Positions 37,871-46,554 are shown, counted from the stretch's first letter. The stretch is 64,000 nt of DNA from Pseudoalteromonas sp. (GCF_018402495.1 NZ_JAGYIU010000005.1:231001-295000); one strand, 5' to 3'. Numbers and translations: made by a program. Notes: a model not told the origin generated them from the sequence alone.

Positions 37871-38507
37871 CTTTTAAAAAGAGCTGATAACCAAATTGAT
37901 CAGCTAAGCGCTGGCTATGAGTGACCATAATTAAGATAATTTGCTGCTCTTGGCATAATGTTTTTAGTAGTGCAACAATATCTTGTGAACGAGCGGCATC
38001 AAGGTTTCCGGTAGGTTCATCTGCCAGCAAAAGTTTAGGTTTATTTAATAACGCCCGACCAATTCCAACCCGCTGCTGCTCACCGCCCGATAGTTGCTCA
38101 GGCATCGCCGAAAGCTTACCTTCTAAACCTAGTTTTGTAGCCATTTTTTGTATTTCATCGTCGCTAGGCGATAACCCGTTAAGCCTTGCTTGAAAACACA
38201 TGTTGTCTTTTACATTTAACGGGCTGAGCAACTGATAATGCTGAAAAATAATACCTATTTTGCGTCTATATAACGCCAACTCTCTAGCATTAAAAGCACT
38301 AATTTTTTGCTCATTAACCGTAATTTCGCCAGCCTCAGGAGACAATAAACCGGCTAGTAAATTTAACAATGTCGTTTTACCCGAGCCGCTATCGCCTAAT
38401 AAAGCTATTTGCTCTGCGGCCATAATATTTAACGATAAGTCATTTATGATAGTACGTTTTAAAGTGCCATCTTGGCGTGAAAAAAACACATTATTTAACG
38501 CAATCAT
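37851..38507 (-). CDS. ABC transporter ATP-binding protein (LolD/MacB-like)
   Basis: A 218-residue ATPase with Walker A GDSGSGKTT, Q-loop FQHYQLLSPL, signature LSGGEQQRVGIGRAL, Walker B LLLADEPTGNLD and switch His in VTHSQR. The start at MIALNNVFFS is chosen over one 12 codons upstream, since AGGA lies before it and it matches family length. It is first in the operon with the FtsX-like permease and AttH-like lipoprotein. Confidence 0.9.
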   Translation of the reverse strand: MIALNNVFFSRQDGTLKRTIINDLSLNIMAAEQIALLGDSGSGKTTLLNLLAGLLSPEAGEITVNEQKISAFNARELALYRRKIGIIFQHYQLLSPLNVKDNMCFQARLNGLSPSDDEIQKMATKLGLEGKLSAMPEQLSGGEQQRVGIGRALLNKPKLLLADEPTGNLDAARSQDIVALLKTLCQEQQIILIMVTHSQRLADQFGYQLFLKDGQING

Positions 38508-38754
38508 AAAAGTAGTATTCCTGTAACAAAAAATGAGACCCATTGTTTAAACGATACCATAACAGCAAAGTGCTCACCTTTGCATTAGTTTTTAAATAGC
38601 TAAGTTATGCGTATCAATGACTTAAACTAAACGTAGGCGCATAAGGAGTTGATAAGTTATTTACAGGAAATGGCCATATAGTTATTACATGGTGGGGCTT
38701 TCGTTACCCACTATAGCGTGACAATGCATCAGCCTATGGAAGATATAAATAAAA

Positions 38755-38781
38755 TGGCTTAACAGAGGACTCTGCTAAGCC
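38755..38781 (-). terminator. Intrinsic terminator of the small secreted-protein gene
   Basis: On the minus strand GGCTTAGCAGAG pairs with CTCTGTTAAGCC (11 of 12) and is followed by ATTTTATT. It lies 12 bases beyond the stop at 38793. Confidence 0.75.
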
Positions 38782-38792
38782 AAAAAAGCGAC

Positions 38793-39506
38793 CTAATGAT
38801 GATGCCCACCTTGAATAGCCTCGCCTTGCTGGTTATAAAAACCGGTGGCGCCGTGCTCTATAAAACCAAGATTAATCATTTTAGCTAAAAATGGATCGCT
38901 TTCATTATCGCCAATGTCGGCATAGTCGGTGGTTTGAAAGTTATCTAGCTTTGCAAACTGCGCCGTAATAACTTGCGCGTCGCTATTCACTTTATTAAGG
39001 CTAAGCACGGTTTCTGTTTGGCCTTTTTCATTAGTTACGCGAAAGGTTTTTACTAATTTTGATTGCGGCAAAAATGTGAGCTTAAATTGAGTATCACCCT
39101 CAGTGAGTACGTAATTTTTTACTTGATCACAGCCCTCGCCTTGCGTATTTACGAGCGTCATTTTTTCAATTAAATGCGAATCCACCAGCTGATTTTTAGC
39201 GCTCCAATTTTGCACACCGCGCACTTCAGAAGGTTGATACTCAATCCCGCGCTGCTCAGCATTAAAAAAGCGAATCGGACGAAGCTGATTATTGCTCAAT
39301 TGCTGCCAAAGTTCAGTGATCATTTCCCCTTGATGCGCAACCTGCTGATGATCTCGCCAAAGTGTGAGTAACTGTGTACTTTGCTGCGCTTTATGTGTAT
39401 TGATAATTTTATAGTCGGCTTTTAATTGTGCAGCATTAATATCGCACTGCTGCGCAAACGTATTACTACTGACAAGTGCTGTAAGTATGAATAATGCTTT
39501 TTTCAT
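38793..39506 (-). CDS. Secreted protein of unknown function with His-rich C-terminus
   Basis: A 237-residue protein with signal peptide 1-18 (ends TFA). The mature part is hydrophilic and mixed alpha/beta, with two cysteines (in QQCD and GEGCDQV) likely to form a periplasmic disulfide. It ends GGHHH, a possible metal-binding tail. I do not recognise a family. It is monocistronic with its own terminator, between the ABC operon and the phosphatase pair. Confidence 0.65.
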   Translation of the reverse strand: MKKALFILTALVSSNTFAQQCDINAAQLKADYKIINTHKAQQSTQLLTLWRDHQQVAHQGEMITELWQQLSNNQLRPIRFFNAEQRGIEYQPSEVRGVQNWSAKNQLVDSHLIEKMTLVNTQGEGCDQVKNYVLTEGDTQFKLTFLPQSKLVKTFRVTNEKGQTETVLSLNKVNSDAQVITAQFAKLDNFQTTDYADIGDNESDPFLAKMINLGFIEHGATGFYNQQGEAIQGGHHH

Positions 39507-39580
39507 TAGTTTATCTCTGTGGAGCGTGTTTGTTATTGCACTAACATAACGGCTAATAATGGCAATTTAATGACATAAAA

Positions 39581-39601
39581 AACCCGCACAAAGTACGGGT
39601 T
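39581..39601 (-). terminator. Intrinsic terminator of the phosphatase pair
   Basis: An AACCCG-AC / GT-CGGGTT stem with one mismatch, followed on the minus strand by a T run. It lies 18 bases beyond the stop at 39619. Confidence 0.75.
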
Positions 39602-39618
39602 GTTTTATAACACAAGGT

Positions 39619-41427
39619 TTATTGCGCTAGTTTTTCATCGGCTGCTTTTACAAAATCAGCGGCAAAGTCCATAACATGGAATAAAAAGCTTTGCTCGTTA
39701 GTACCGGTTACTAAATGTGCACCTGGGCCTATTGCATATACACCCACATCTTCACCTGCGTGAGTTTCTGATGACAGTGGCACCAGTGCCTCTTGGTGAA
39801 AACCTGGCGTGGTAGTGTCAACATTGCTTAAATCAACTCGCCCTGTAACAGGTGCAGCTAAATATGCAGCGTCAGCATTGGTTTCGTCACCTAAATCTCT
39901 AAACCCTAGGCCATTAGTATAGCCCACGGTGGTGTACGGCATATTATCAGCTGCTAAACTTGGCTCGGTTTGACCCACACCAACGACTTTACCCAATATT
40001 GGGTTACCCCGTTTAGGGTAGCCTGCAATAGTAAATACATGGCTGTGGTCGGCGGTTACCACTATGAGTGTTTCTTCTGGATTGGTATTTTCCATGGCCA
40101 CTTTTACAGCTTTAGCCAATTCAATAGTATCGTTTAGTGCATTATAAGCATTACCGGCATGGTGTGCATGGTCAATACGACCCGACTCCACTGTTAAGAA
40201 AAAGCCTTTGTCGTTGTTATCGAGTATGGCAATTGCTTTTTCGGTCATTTGCGATAAAGAAGGTTCACCTGCAATATCATTGTCACGATCGGCTTCGTAT
40301 TGCATGTGCGATTCATTAAATAAACCAAATACGCGCTCGGTTTTGGCAGCATCAATGGCATCAAAGCCTGCTTGGTCCATTACATATGTACCATTTGGGT
40401 ATTGCGTTTTCCACTCGGCGGTTAAGTCACGATTATCAGTACGATCCCCCTCAACAGCACTCATAGCATCCGCTGAATTAAACGCCACATCTTTTGGTAA
40501 GAAGTGTCGGCGCCCGCCACCCATTACCACTTCAATCCCATCAACATCTAAGCCACTAAAACGGGCTTCTAGGTTTTTCTCGAAATTAACCAGCTGCGAG
40601 GCAATATCTTCACAATTTTCGGCCTCAGAAGCGGGCATATCTGAAATGTCTTCCCAGTTACGATCTGCCGATTTAGCATAGGTTGCTGCCGGTGTAGCAT
40701 GGGTGATACGCGCAGTAGAAATAATACCCGTAGATTTACCCGCAATTTCCGCCAGCTCTAATGAGGTAACCAGTTCATGCCCTTTGCCTGACGCACAATT
40801 GCCACGCTCAACGGCTTCAGCAATACCCACTACACCTACATCGGTTTTTACCCCTGACGCCATTGCTGTCATAGTGCCCGCAGAATCAGGTGTTTGCGCA
40901 TCAACGTTATAGGTTTTAACAAGACCCGAATAAGGCATAGTTTCAAAACTTAGCTGATGGTCTTCACCCATTTCACCTTGTAACTGCCCCGCTAAAATAC
41001 GCGCCGCAGTTATGGTAGAAATACCCATACCATCACCTACAAACAAGATAACATTTTTAGCTTTACCGGATTCTGTTACAATTTTACTTGCCGCTTCTTG
41101 CGCGTTTGCAAGTGTTGTTTGCGCATCGCTAAACCATACATTATCACTTAGTGATGCGAGCTGCTCATTTGTTAATGATGTTGCGGGGTCATTACAGACT
41201 AAGTTAGTGTGCGTTACCTCGCCTGCATCTAATTGTCCATTTGTATTAGTATCTACACCGCTTTGCGTTTCTACACCGCCGTTAATACATTGCTCAGACC
41301 CTACCGCAATTGGGTTATCTACGGCTAAGATGTTATTGCTATTTTTATCGTCATCACTTGAGCAACCTGCTAGTGCGACCATTACTGCTAAAGAAAGTAC
41401 TGTTAATTTTTTCATGTGAGCTGCCAT
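39619..41427 (-). CDS. Alkaline phosphatase, lipoprotein paralog
   Basis: A 602-residue PhoA-superfamily phosphatase. Lipobox LAGC (Cys ~22) is followed by an EF-hand-like segment (GVDTNTNGQLDAGEVT) in a cysteine-bounded tether, then the catalytic domain. The catalytic part has metal motif FVGDGMG, nucleophile Ser in TPDSAGTM, RIDHAHH and VTADHSH, with a late His in SETHAG. It releases phosphate from organic esters at the cell surface or periplasm. The first ATG overlaps the previous stop (TAATG), suggesting coupling; an ATG four codons later is also possible. It closely resembles its upstream neighbour over the catalytic domain. Confidence 0.9.
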   Translation of the reverse strand: MAAHMKKLTVLSLAVMVALAGCSSDDDKNSNNILAVDNPIAVGSEQCINGGVETQSGVDTNTNGQLDAGEVTHTNLVCNDPATSLTNEQLASLSDNVWFSDAQTTLANAQEAASKIVTESGKAKNVILFVGDGMGISTITAARILAGQLQGEMGEDHQLSFETMPYSGLVKTYNVDAQTPDSAGTMTAMASGVKTDVGVVGIAEAVERGNCASGKGHELVTSLELAEIAGKSTGIISTARITHATPAATYAKSADRNWEDISDMPASEAENCEDIASQLVNFEKNLEARFSGLDVDGIEVVMGGGRRHFLPKDVAFNSADAMSAVEGDRTDNRDLTAEWKTQYPNGTYVMDQAGFDAIDAAKTERVFGLFNESHMQYEADRDNDIAGEPSLSQMTEKAIAILDNNDKGFFLTVESGRIDHAHHAGNAYNALNDTIELAKAVKVAMENTNPEETLIVVTADHSHVFTIAGYPKRGNPILGKVVGVGQTEPSLAADNMPYTTVGYTNGLGFRDLGDETNADAAYLAAPVTGRVDLSNVDTTTPGFHQEALVPLSSETHAGEDVGVYAIGPGAHLVTGTNEQSFLFHVMDFAADFVKAADEKLAQ

Positions 41428-43016
41428 TATTGCTGAGTTAGTTCAAGTGCTTGATTAATTAAATGAAACACTACATTTTGCTCAATAACACCTTGAGCAA
41501 GGTGAGCGCCAGGGCCGGTCGCATGTAATGAAATATCTTCACCTGCATGGGTTTCAGAGCTAAGCGGTACCGTTGTCTCTTGGTGGAATCCGGGTGTATT
41601 TGTATCAACGCCATTTAACTCAACACGCCCTGCAACTGGACCACTTGCGTAGCCTGCATCTGCGTTTGTTTCATCAACTAAGTTTCTAAAACCTAGGCCA
41701 TTTGCATAACCTACCGTGGTGTATGGCATGTTATCGGCCGCTAACGTTGGTGTAGTTTGACCCACGCCAACTACTTTCCCTAAAATAGGATTACCGCGCT
41801 TAGGGTAGCCTGCAATAGTAAATACATGGCTATGATCGGCTGTAACTAAAATAAGGGTTTCTTCTGGGTTGGTATTATCTACCGCAGCTTGAACAGCCTT
41901 TGCAAACTCAATGGTGTCGTTTAGTGCGTTATAGGCATTACCGGCATGGTGCGCATGGTCAATACGACCCGACTCAACGGTTAAGAAAAAACCCTTGTCG
42001 TTTTTACCCAGTACATCAATTGCTTTTGTAGTCATATCGGTGAGTGATGGCTCGCCAGCAATATCGTTTGCACGGTCAGCTTCGTATTGCATGTGTGATT
42101 CGTTAAATAAACCAAATACTTTAGTGGCATCATCACTAATAGCGTCAAACCCAGCTTGGTCCATCACATAAGTGCCATTTGGGTAGTGTGTTTGCCATTC
42201 AGTAACAAGGTTACGTCCATCTGTACGATCCCCTTCTACTGCGCTCATTGCATCAGCTGAATTTGCCTCAGCCTCTTTAGGTAAAAAGTGACGACGACCA
42301 CCGCCCATCACAAAATCAAGACCGTCAATATCGGTGCCTAAAAAACGTGCTTCTAAATTCTTTTCAAAGTTAATTAATTGCGAAGCAATGTCTTCACAGC
42401 CAGCCTCAACGGCTTCCTCTGGCATATCTGAAATATCTTCCCAATTACGGTTTGCCGATTTGGCATAGGTTGCCGCAGGTGTTGCATGAGTAATACGAGC
42501 GGTAGAAATAATACCTGTTGCTAGACCTTTAATTTCAGCAAGCTCGGTTGCTGTAAGCAATTCGTTACCTATGGCTGTAGAACATTTACCGCGTTCAACA
42601 TCTTCGTTTACACCAATAACACCTACGTCGGTTTTAACACCCGAGATCATCGCTGTCATGGTGCCTGCTGAATCGGGTGTTTGTGCATCAACGTTATAAG
42701 TTTTGACTTGCGCTGAGTATGGGAACTTTTCAAAGCTTAAGTAACCCTCTTCACCCGGCTGATTGTTTCGTTGTCCTTGTAAAATACGCGCTGCCGTTAA
42801 GGTAGAAATACCCATGCCATCGCCAACAAACAAAATTACATTTTTTGCTTTATTGTTTTTAACGGCTTGTGCCTGCGCTGTTTTCGTTGTTAATTTTGCT
42901 TGCGCAGCACTGTACCAGCTGCTGTCTTTTTGGCTTGATGGCAATACATTTGCGTGACTAACGGCGCTAAATGACAACGTTAGTACAACCGCTGTCGCGA
43001 CTGTTTTAATTTTCAT
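41427..43016 (-). CDS. Alkaline phosphatase, soluble periplasmic paralog
   Basis: A 529-residue PhoA-superfamily phosphatase with signal peptide 1-22 (ends SHA). It has the same catalytic motifs as the downstream copy (FVGDGMG, TPDSAGTM, RIDHAHH, VTADHSH, SETHAG) but lacks the lipobox and calcium-type tether. GGGAAT precedes the ATG. The two genes overlap by one base (TAATG) and end at a shared terminator, so they form one operon. The near identity of long blocks points to tandem duplication. Expression may depend on Pho or CRP control (see the promoter feature). Confidence 0.92.
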   Translation of the reverse strand: MKIKTVATAVVLTLSFSAVSHANVLPSSQKDSSWYSAAQAKLTTKTAQAQAVKNNKAKNVILFVGDGMGISTLTAARILQGQRNNQPGEEGYLSFEKFPYSAQVKTYNVDAQTPDSAGTMTAMISGVKTDVGVIGVNEDVERGKCSTAIGNELLTATELAEIKGLATGIISTARITHATPAATYAKSANRNWEDISDMPEEAVEAGCEDIASQLINFEKNLEARFLGTDIDGLDFVMGGGRRHFLPKEAEANSADAMSAVEGDRTDGRNLVTEWQTHYPNGTYVMDQAGFDAISDDATKVFGLFNESHMQYEADRANDIAGEPSLTDMTTKAIDVLGKNDKGFFLTVESGRIDHAHHAGNAYNALNDTIEFAKAVQAAVDNTNPEETLILVTADHSHVFTIAGYPKRGNPILGKVVGVGQTTPTLAADNMPYTTVGYANGLGFRNLVDETNADAGYASGPVAGRVELNGVDTNTPGFHQETTVPLSSETHAGEDISLHATGPGAHLAQGVIEQNVVFHLINQALELTQQ

Positions 43017-43121
43017 CTGTAATTCCCATTATCTGTAGTGGTTATTTTTAAAAAAGGTAATCTTAAAAAACATCAACCGCAGCAATATAGGCAATAGATG
43101 TTACTAATAAAGGAAATTTTA

Positions 43122-43147
43122 ATTACAAGAAAGTGACAATCATCACA
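43122..43147 (-). promoter_or_regulatory. Overlapping Pho-box and CRP-like sites before the phosphatase operon
   Basis: On the minus strand TTGTCAC-TTTC-TTGTAAT (43122-43139) fits one Pho-box dimer with 11-base spacing. Bases 43132-43147 also read TGTGA-N6-TCACT, one base from the CRP consensus. Either or both may act; they overlap by eight bases. They lie about 106-131 bases before the ATG at 43016. The 317-base gap 43017-43333 otherwise shows no gene. Confidence 0.45.
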
Positions 43148-43333
43148 AAAGAGTTTTAAATCGCCACTGTCTGTGTCGATAAATTAGAACTTATTTATCT
43201 TTGTTCGCACACTCAACGAGCATTAATCCCTTTGTACTTACAAAAACCCGCTTAGTTTATCGATCCCGTGCTTGAGCATTAGCGCGCTATTGCCTTACAA
43301 TAGTGCATAATTAATTCAACGCAGATCACCACT

Positions 43334-43579
43334 ATGACTGATACAAATAAACCAGCATTACCTAATCAACTTTCTATCAACCCACGTAACAAATTTTATG
43401 TAGAAGAAGTATTTGAGCATGAAATTGGCATTACACTTAACGGTAAAGAGCGTTTTGACGTTGAAGAATACTGCATCAGCGAAGGGTGGATTAAAATAGC
43501 GGCACCTAAAGCGCTTGATCGTCGCGGCCAGCCATTACTTATGAAAGTAAAAGGCACTGTAGAAGCGTTTTATAAGTAA
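43334..43579 (+). CDS. DUF3297 family small protein
   Basis: An 81-residue cytoplasmic protein. It matches the DUF3297 pattern: PNQLSINPRNKFYVEEVFEH, then GITLNGKERFDVEEYCISEGW and GQPLLMKVKGTVEAF. It has no known function. It is monocistronic with an intrinsic terminator and is unlike its neighbours in role. Confidence 0.85.
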   Translation: MTDTNKPALPNQLSINPRNKFYVEEVFEHEIGITLNGKERFDVEEYCISEGWIKIAAPKALDRRGQPLLMKVKGTVEAFYK

Positions 43580-43600
43580 TAGCCTACTTATAAAAAAAAC

Positions 43601-43632
43601 AGCGACACCTTACTGGGTAGTCGCTTTTTTTG
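43601..43632 (+). terminator. Intrinsic terminator of the DUF3297 gene
   Basis: The AGCGAC / GTCGCT stem is extended by an inner ACC / GGT pair and followed by a T run. Confidence 0.85.
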
Positions 43633-43728
43633 TGTCTTTTAAAAATATGTTGAACTTTTTTCATACTCAAGCTGATGAATTTTCATTATGAATTTTCAAA
43701 AAATATGTTTGAATACACTTAACCATTT

Positions 43729-43744
43729 AGACGTTTAGAAGTCC
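43729..43744 (+). promoter_or_regulatory. Tandem MetJ boxes before the homocysteine methyltransferase
   Basis: AGACGTTT followed directly by AGAAGTCC matches two tandem 8-bp MetJ boxes (consensus AGACGTCT) at 7 and 6 of 8 bases. They end three bases before the ATG, so bound MetJ would block early transcription. Confidence 0.6.
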
Positions 43745-43747
43745 ATT

Positions 43748-44650
43748 ATGAGCAATTTAACAATATTAGACGGCGGTATGGGCCGTGAACTCAAGCGTAT
43801 GGGTGCGCCGTTTTCACAGCCACTTTGGAGCGCACAAGCACTTATAGAGGCACCACAATTTGTAACCCAGGCACACCAAAGTTTTATAGATGCTGGCGCT
43901 GAAATAATTACCGTTAATAGTTACGCCTGCGTACCCTTTCACTTAGGAGAGGCAGGTTTTAAAGCCCAAGGGGCTAAACTTGCAAAGCAAGCGGCAATCA
44001 TAGCAAAAGAAGTTGCACAAAATGCTCAACGCAAGGTATGCGTTGCCGGCTCACTGCCGCCCGCCTTTGGATCGTATCGTCCTGATTTTTTTCAAAGTGA
44101 TCGTGCATTTGCTATTTTAAATACCCTTTATGAAGCACAAAACGACGATGTAGATATTTGGATTGGTGAAACTATATCAAACATTGAAGAAGCGCGAGTT
44201 ATGGCAAGCGTACTTAAAGACTCAAATAAACCATGTTATTACGCATGTACCCTAAATGATGAAGTTACCGAACAAGCAACACTGCGCTCTGGAGAATTAG
44301 TATCCGACGCTATCTTGGCTCTACTCGAATATAATATAGCGGGCATACTTTTCAACTGTTCTATTCCCGAAGTCATTGAACAAGCGCTGCGCGACACTAA
44401 TCGCGTGCTAAAACAGCAAAATAAACACCTTGATTTAGGGGCATTTGCAAATGGTTTTACACCAATCGCCAGTGATTATAAGGCCAATGAAGGCTCGCAA
44501 GGTTATCGCGACTTATCACCTGCGGAATATTTAGAATTTGCTAAACAATGGCATAGCCTTGGGGCAACGATTATTGGTGGTTGCTGCGGCATTGGTCCTG
44601 AATATATTAAAGCGCTCTCGCAATGGAAAAAGAGCATTAGAATTTGTTGA
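43748..44650 (+). CDS. mmuM: Homocysteine S-methyltransferase (MmuM-like)
   Basis: A 300-residue TIM-barrel methyltransferase. It begins LTILDGGMGRELKR. The zinc-binding cysteines are in LFNCSIPE (~residue 203) and GGCCGIGP (~278-279). It makes methionine from homocysteine using S-methylmethionine or a similar methyl donor, in the cytoplasm. The MetJ-type boxes just ahead fit methionine repression. It is convergent with the pyrophosphatase-fusion gene; an AT-rich hairpin (CTTTTGTT / AACAAAAG at 44697-44717) lies between them. Confidence 0.85.
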   Translation: MSNLTILDGGMGRELKRMGAPFSQPLWSAQALIEAPQFVTQAHQSFIDAGAEIITVNSYACVPFHLGEAGFKAQGAKLAKQAAIIAKEVAQNAQRKVCVAGSLPPAFGSYRPDFFQSDRAFAILNTLYEAQNDDVDIWIGETISNIEEARVMASVLKDSNKPCYYACTLNDEVTEQATLRSGELVSDAILALLEYNIAGILFNCSIPEVIEQALRDTNRVLKQQNKHLDLGAFANGFTPIASDYKANEGSQGYRDLSPAEYLEFAKQWHSLGATIIGGCCGIGPEYIKALSQWKKSIRIC

Positions 44651-44740
44651 TTTTTCAAGGTTAACAGACCCTAATGCTTTGCAATAATGACTATTACTTT
44701 TGTTTTTATAACAAAAGCAAAAAACTGCTTAGCACAACAT

Positions 44741-46300
44741 TTAATGCTGATTTTTTTCGCAAAACACATCACATCCAGACGATGTATTTAAACTGGCTTT
44801 TAGAATAGCCATCGCGGCTGCGGCATTATCAAAGCTTAGCACGCTGACTTGCGCCGAGCTTCCTTTATAATGCTCAAACCAAAGTTGTAAACTCACCTCT
44901 ACGCTTGGAAAATTTTGTTGCAAGTCTGATAAATCGAAAATATCTGAAAAAACACCGGTTAGCGGAACAGCCAATAATTTATCATCTTGCTCACCATTAT
45001 CAAGCATCTTCATAATACCAATAATTCTAGCCTTAGAAAGGGTGCCTGGCGTGAGTGCGCCACCAAGCAATAGCACATCTAATGGGTCGCCATCACCACC
45101 GTACTCTTTTGCAGAAAGTGTATTTGGTAAAATACCGTAATTTACCGGATAGGGTAAATAGTTAATTTTTCTGGCTGTCCCATTTTGCTCTTCCCACTCT
45201 AATAACAGTGGGTTAGCTTTTTGTTGCTGCCATTTGTCTATACTACCCGCCGCTATTTCAATCAGTACATTTACACTTTTATCGGCATTCAAAGGAACAG
45301 GTAATTGGCTTAAACCAGTGCTTAACAAATTGTTACTCAAATACTGCCTCGAATCGCACTGAACCGGCATCCCCCGATGCTGTAAAGCAAGACCTAGCTT
45401 ACCAACACCCAAACGGGTGTGATCGCGCCGACAAAGTAATTGATCTAACTTCTCAAAATGCAGGCCCCCTTGCCAGCCCAAATCAGCGGCTTTATAGTTG
45501 TCGAATATAACACTCTGACCATTAAGGTTAGCAATGTAATGATAAATACGCTCCAACCATTGCAAATACTCTGCCGCACTATAATAACCAGGAAACTTTA
45601 GATGCGCTTGCTGTTTAAGATGTTGAGCCCAGTAAAATTCAACATAAGGAATGGCTGGTTTTGGTTTGGCCCACACGCTATCGCGCAAGAAATATAACGC
45701 CGCTCGAAAAGGATCATTTTGCAGTTGCATGCGACCCAGTTGTTTAGGTATCTGTTGAAAATGAATACGTTGACCTGCTGCATCAAACAGCCATGCATTA
45801 CCATCCTGTTCGACCTGCTGCCAAAACGTATTAAGATCTTTTGTTTGATATATTTTGTCTATATACACAGGTACTTTTAAATCAGCACCACCACCTGGCA
45901 TATCATAAAAAGCCGAAAATGTATGATGGCCATCTGTTAGATACAGTTGGTTATTTGGGCCAGATACCGCCGTTTTTAACGCGGATAAATTACGTTGTTT
46001 TTTATAAGCATTACTGCATTGGTAGCTCTGAGTATCGCCAGGCGTGGATTCTGCCGAAAAACGAACTGACTTACCCCAACCAGCATTACGGCAAAGATCA
46101 GAAAATAATCGCTCACGACTGTTTTGGTACTGAGCCAGCCGATAATTGATCTGCTCATAAGCAACTCCACTTTGTGTTGGCCTAAGATCTGCCAGAGCGA
46201 CCCACACTACATCACCCGCTTGCCTTTGAGGCACTGCAGCTACAGTAGCAGCAGTACCGCATACGATTAAACCAAGAATAGCTTGCTTCCATCGGCGCAC
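44741..46300 (-). CDS. Exported ParB-like / family I inorganic pyrophosphatase fusion
   Basis: A 519-residue exported fusion. The GTG at 46300 is chosen because GGAGG sits seven bases upstream and a signal peptide follows at once (RRWKQAILGLIVCG). A longer frame from 46345 would start inside a Pho box. Residues ~25-270 resemble a ParB/Srx-type ParBc_2 domain: VALADLRPTQ, and DGHH at 123-126 in YLTDGHHTFSAF. Residues ~344-505 are a family I pyrophosphatase: EIAAG, YPVNYG, GDGDPLDV (D403, D405, D408), DDKLLAVP and FEHYK (Y478, K479). All main catalytic residues look intact. It is probably periplasmic or surface-bound. It is divergent from a Pho-boxed TonB receptor. Confidence 0.82.
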   Translation of the reverse strand: MRRWKQAILGLIVCGTAATVAAVPQRQAGDVVWVALADLRPTQSGVAYEQINYRLAQYQNSRERLFSDLCRNAGWGKSVRFSAESTPGDTQSYQCSNAYKKQRNLSALKTAVSGPNNQLYLTDGHHTFSAFYDMPGGGADLKVPVYIDKIYQTKDLNTFWQQVEQDGNAWLFDAAGQRIHFQQIPKQLGRMQLQNDPFRAALYFLRDSVWAKPKPAIPYVEFYWAQHLKQQAHLKFPGYYSAAEYLQWLERIYHYIANLNGQSVIFDNYKAADLGWQGGLHFEKLDQLLCRRDHTRLGVGKLGLALQHRGMPVQCDSRQYLSNNLLSTGLSQLPVPLNADKSVNVLIEIAAGSIDKWQQQKANPLLLEWEEQNGTARKINYLPYPVNYGILPNTLSAKEYGGDGDPLDVLLLGGALTPGTLSKARIIGIMKMLDNGEQDDKLLAVPLTGVFSDIFDLSDLQQNFPSVEVSLQLWFEHYKGSSAQVSVLSFDNAAAAMAILKASLNTSSGCDVFCEKNQH

Positions 46301-46343
46301 TATATTGCCTCCAGTAAATAAATTAACAACATACACGCGCGGC

Positions 46344-46361
46344 ATGACAATAACATGACTT
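46344..46361 (-). promoter_or_regulatory. Pho box before the ParB-pyrophosphatase fusion gene
   Basis: On the minus strand AAGTCAT-GTTA-TTGTCAT is two 7-bp PhoB repeats 11 bases apart. It ends 43 bases before the GTG start. It overlaps the ATG at 46345, arguing against that start. Confidence 0.65.
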
Positions 46362-46375
46362 ACAGCACACCATCA

Positions 46376-46401
46376 CACAATGCTGCATTGTGCGTTGCAC
46401 A
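46376..46401. promoter_or_regulatory. Nested inverted repeats in the divergent promoter region
   Basis: CACAATG-CTG-CATTGTG (46376-46392) and TGTGC-GTT-GCACA (46389-46401) are perfect inverted repeats between the two Pho boxes. They may be an operator for an additional regulator. No known factor is recognised. Confidence 0.35.
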
Positions 46402-46554
46402 GAACCTTAATCAAGGTGTTACTTTGTCACAATGCCAACCCTTGTAAAAAGTAGTAACAATGCGAGCAAACCAAAAAACAACCACAAAATTGCTTTAAAT
46501 GCTAACTACGTTCATATAACAAGATAATTTAAGTTTATATCTGGACTGATCTTT

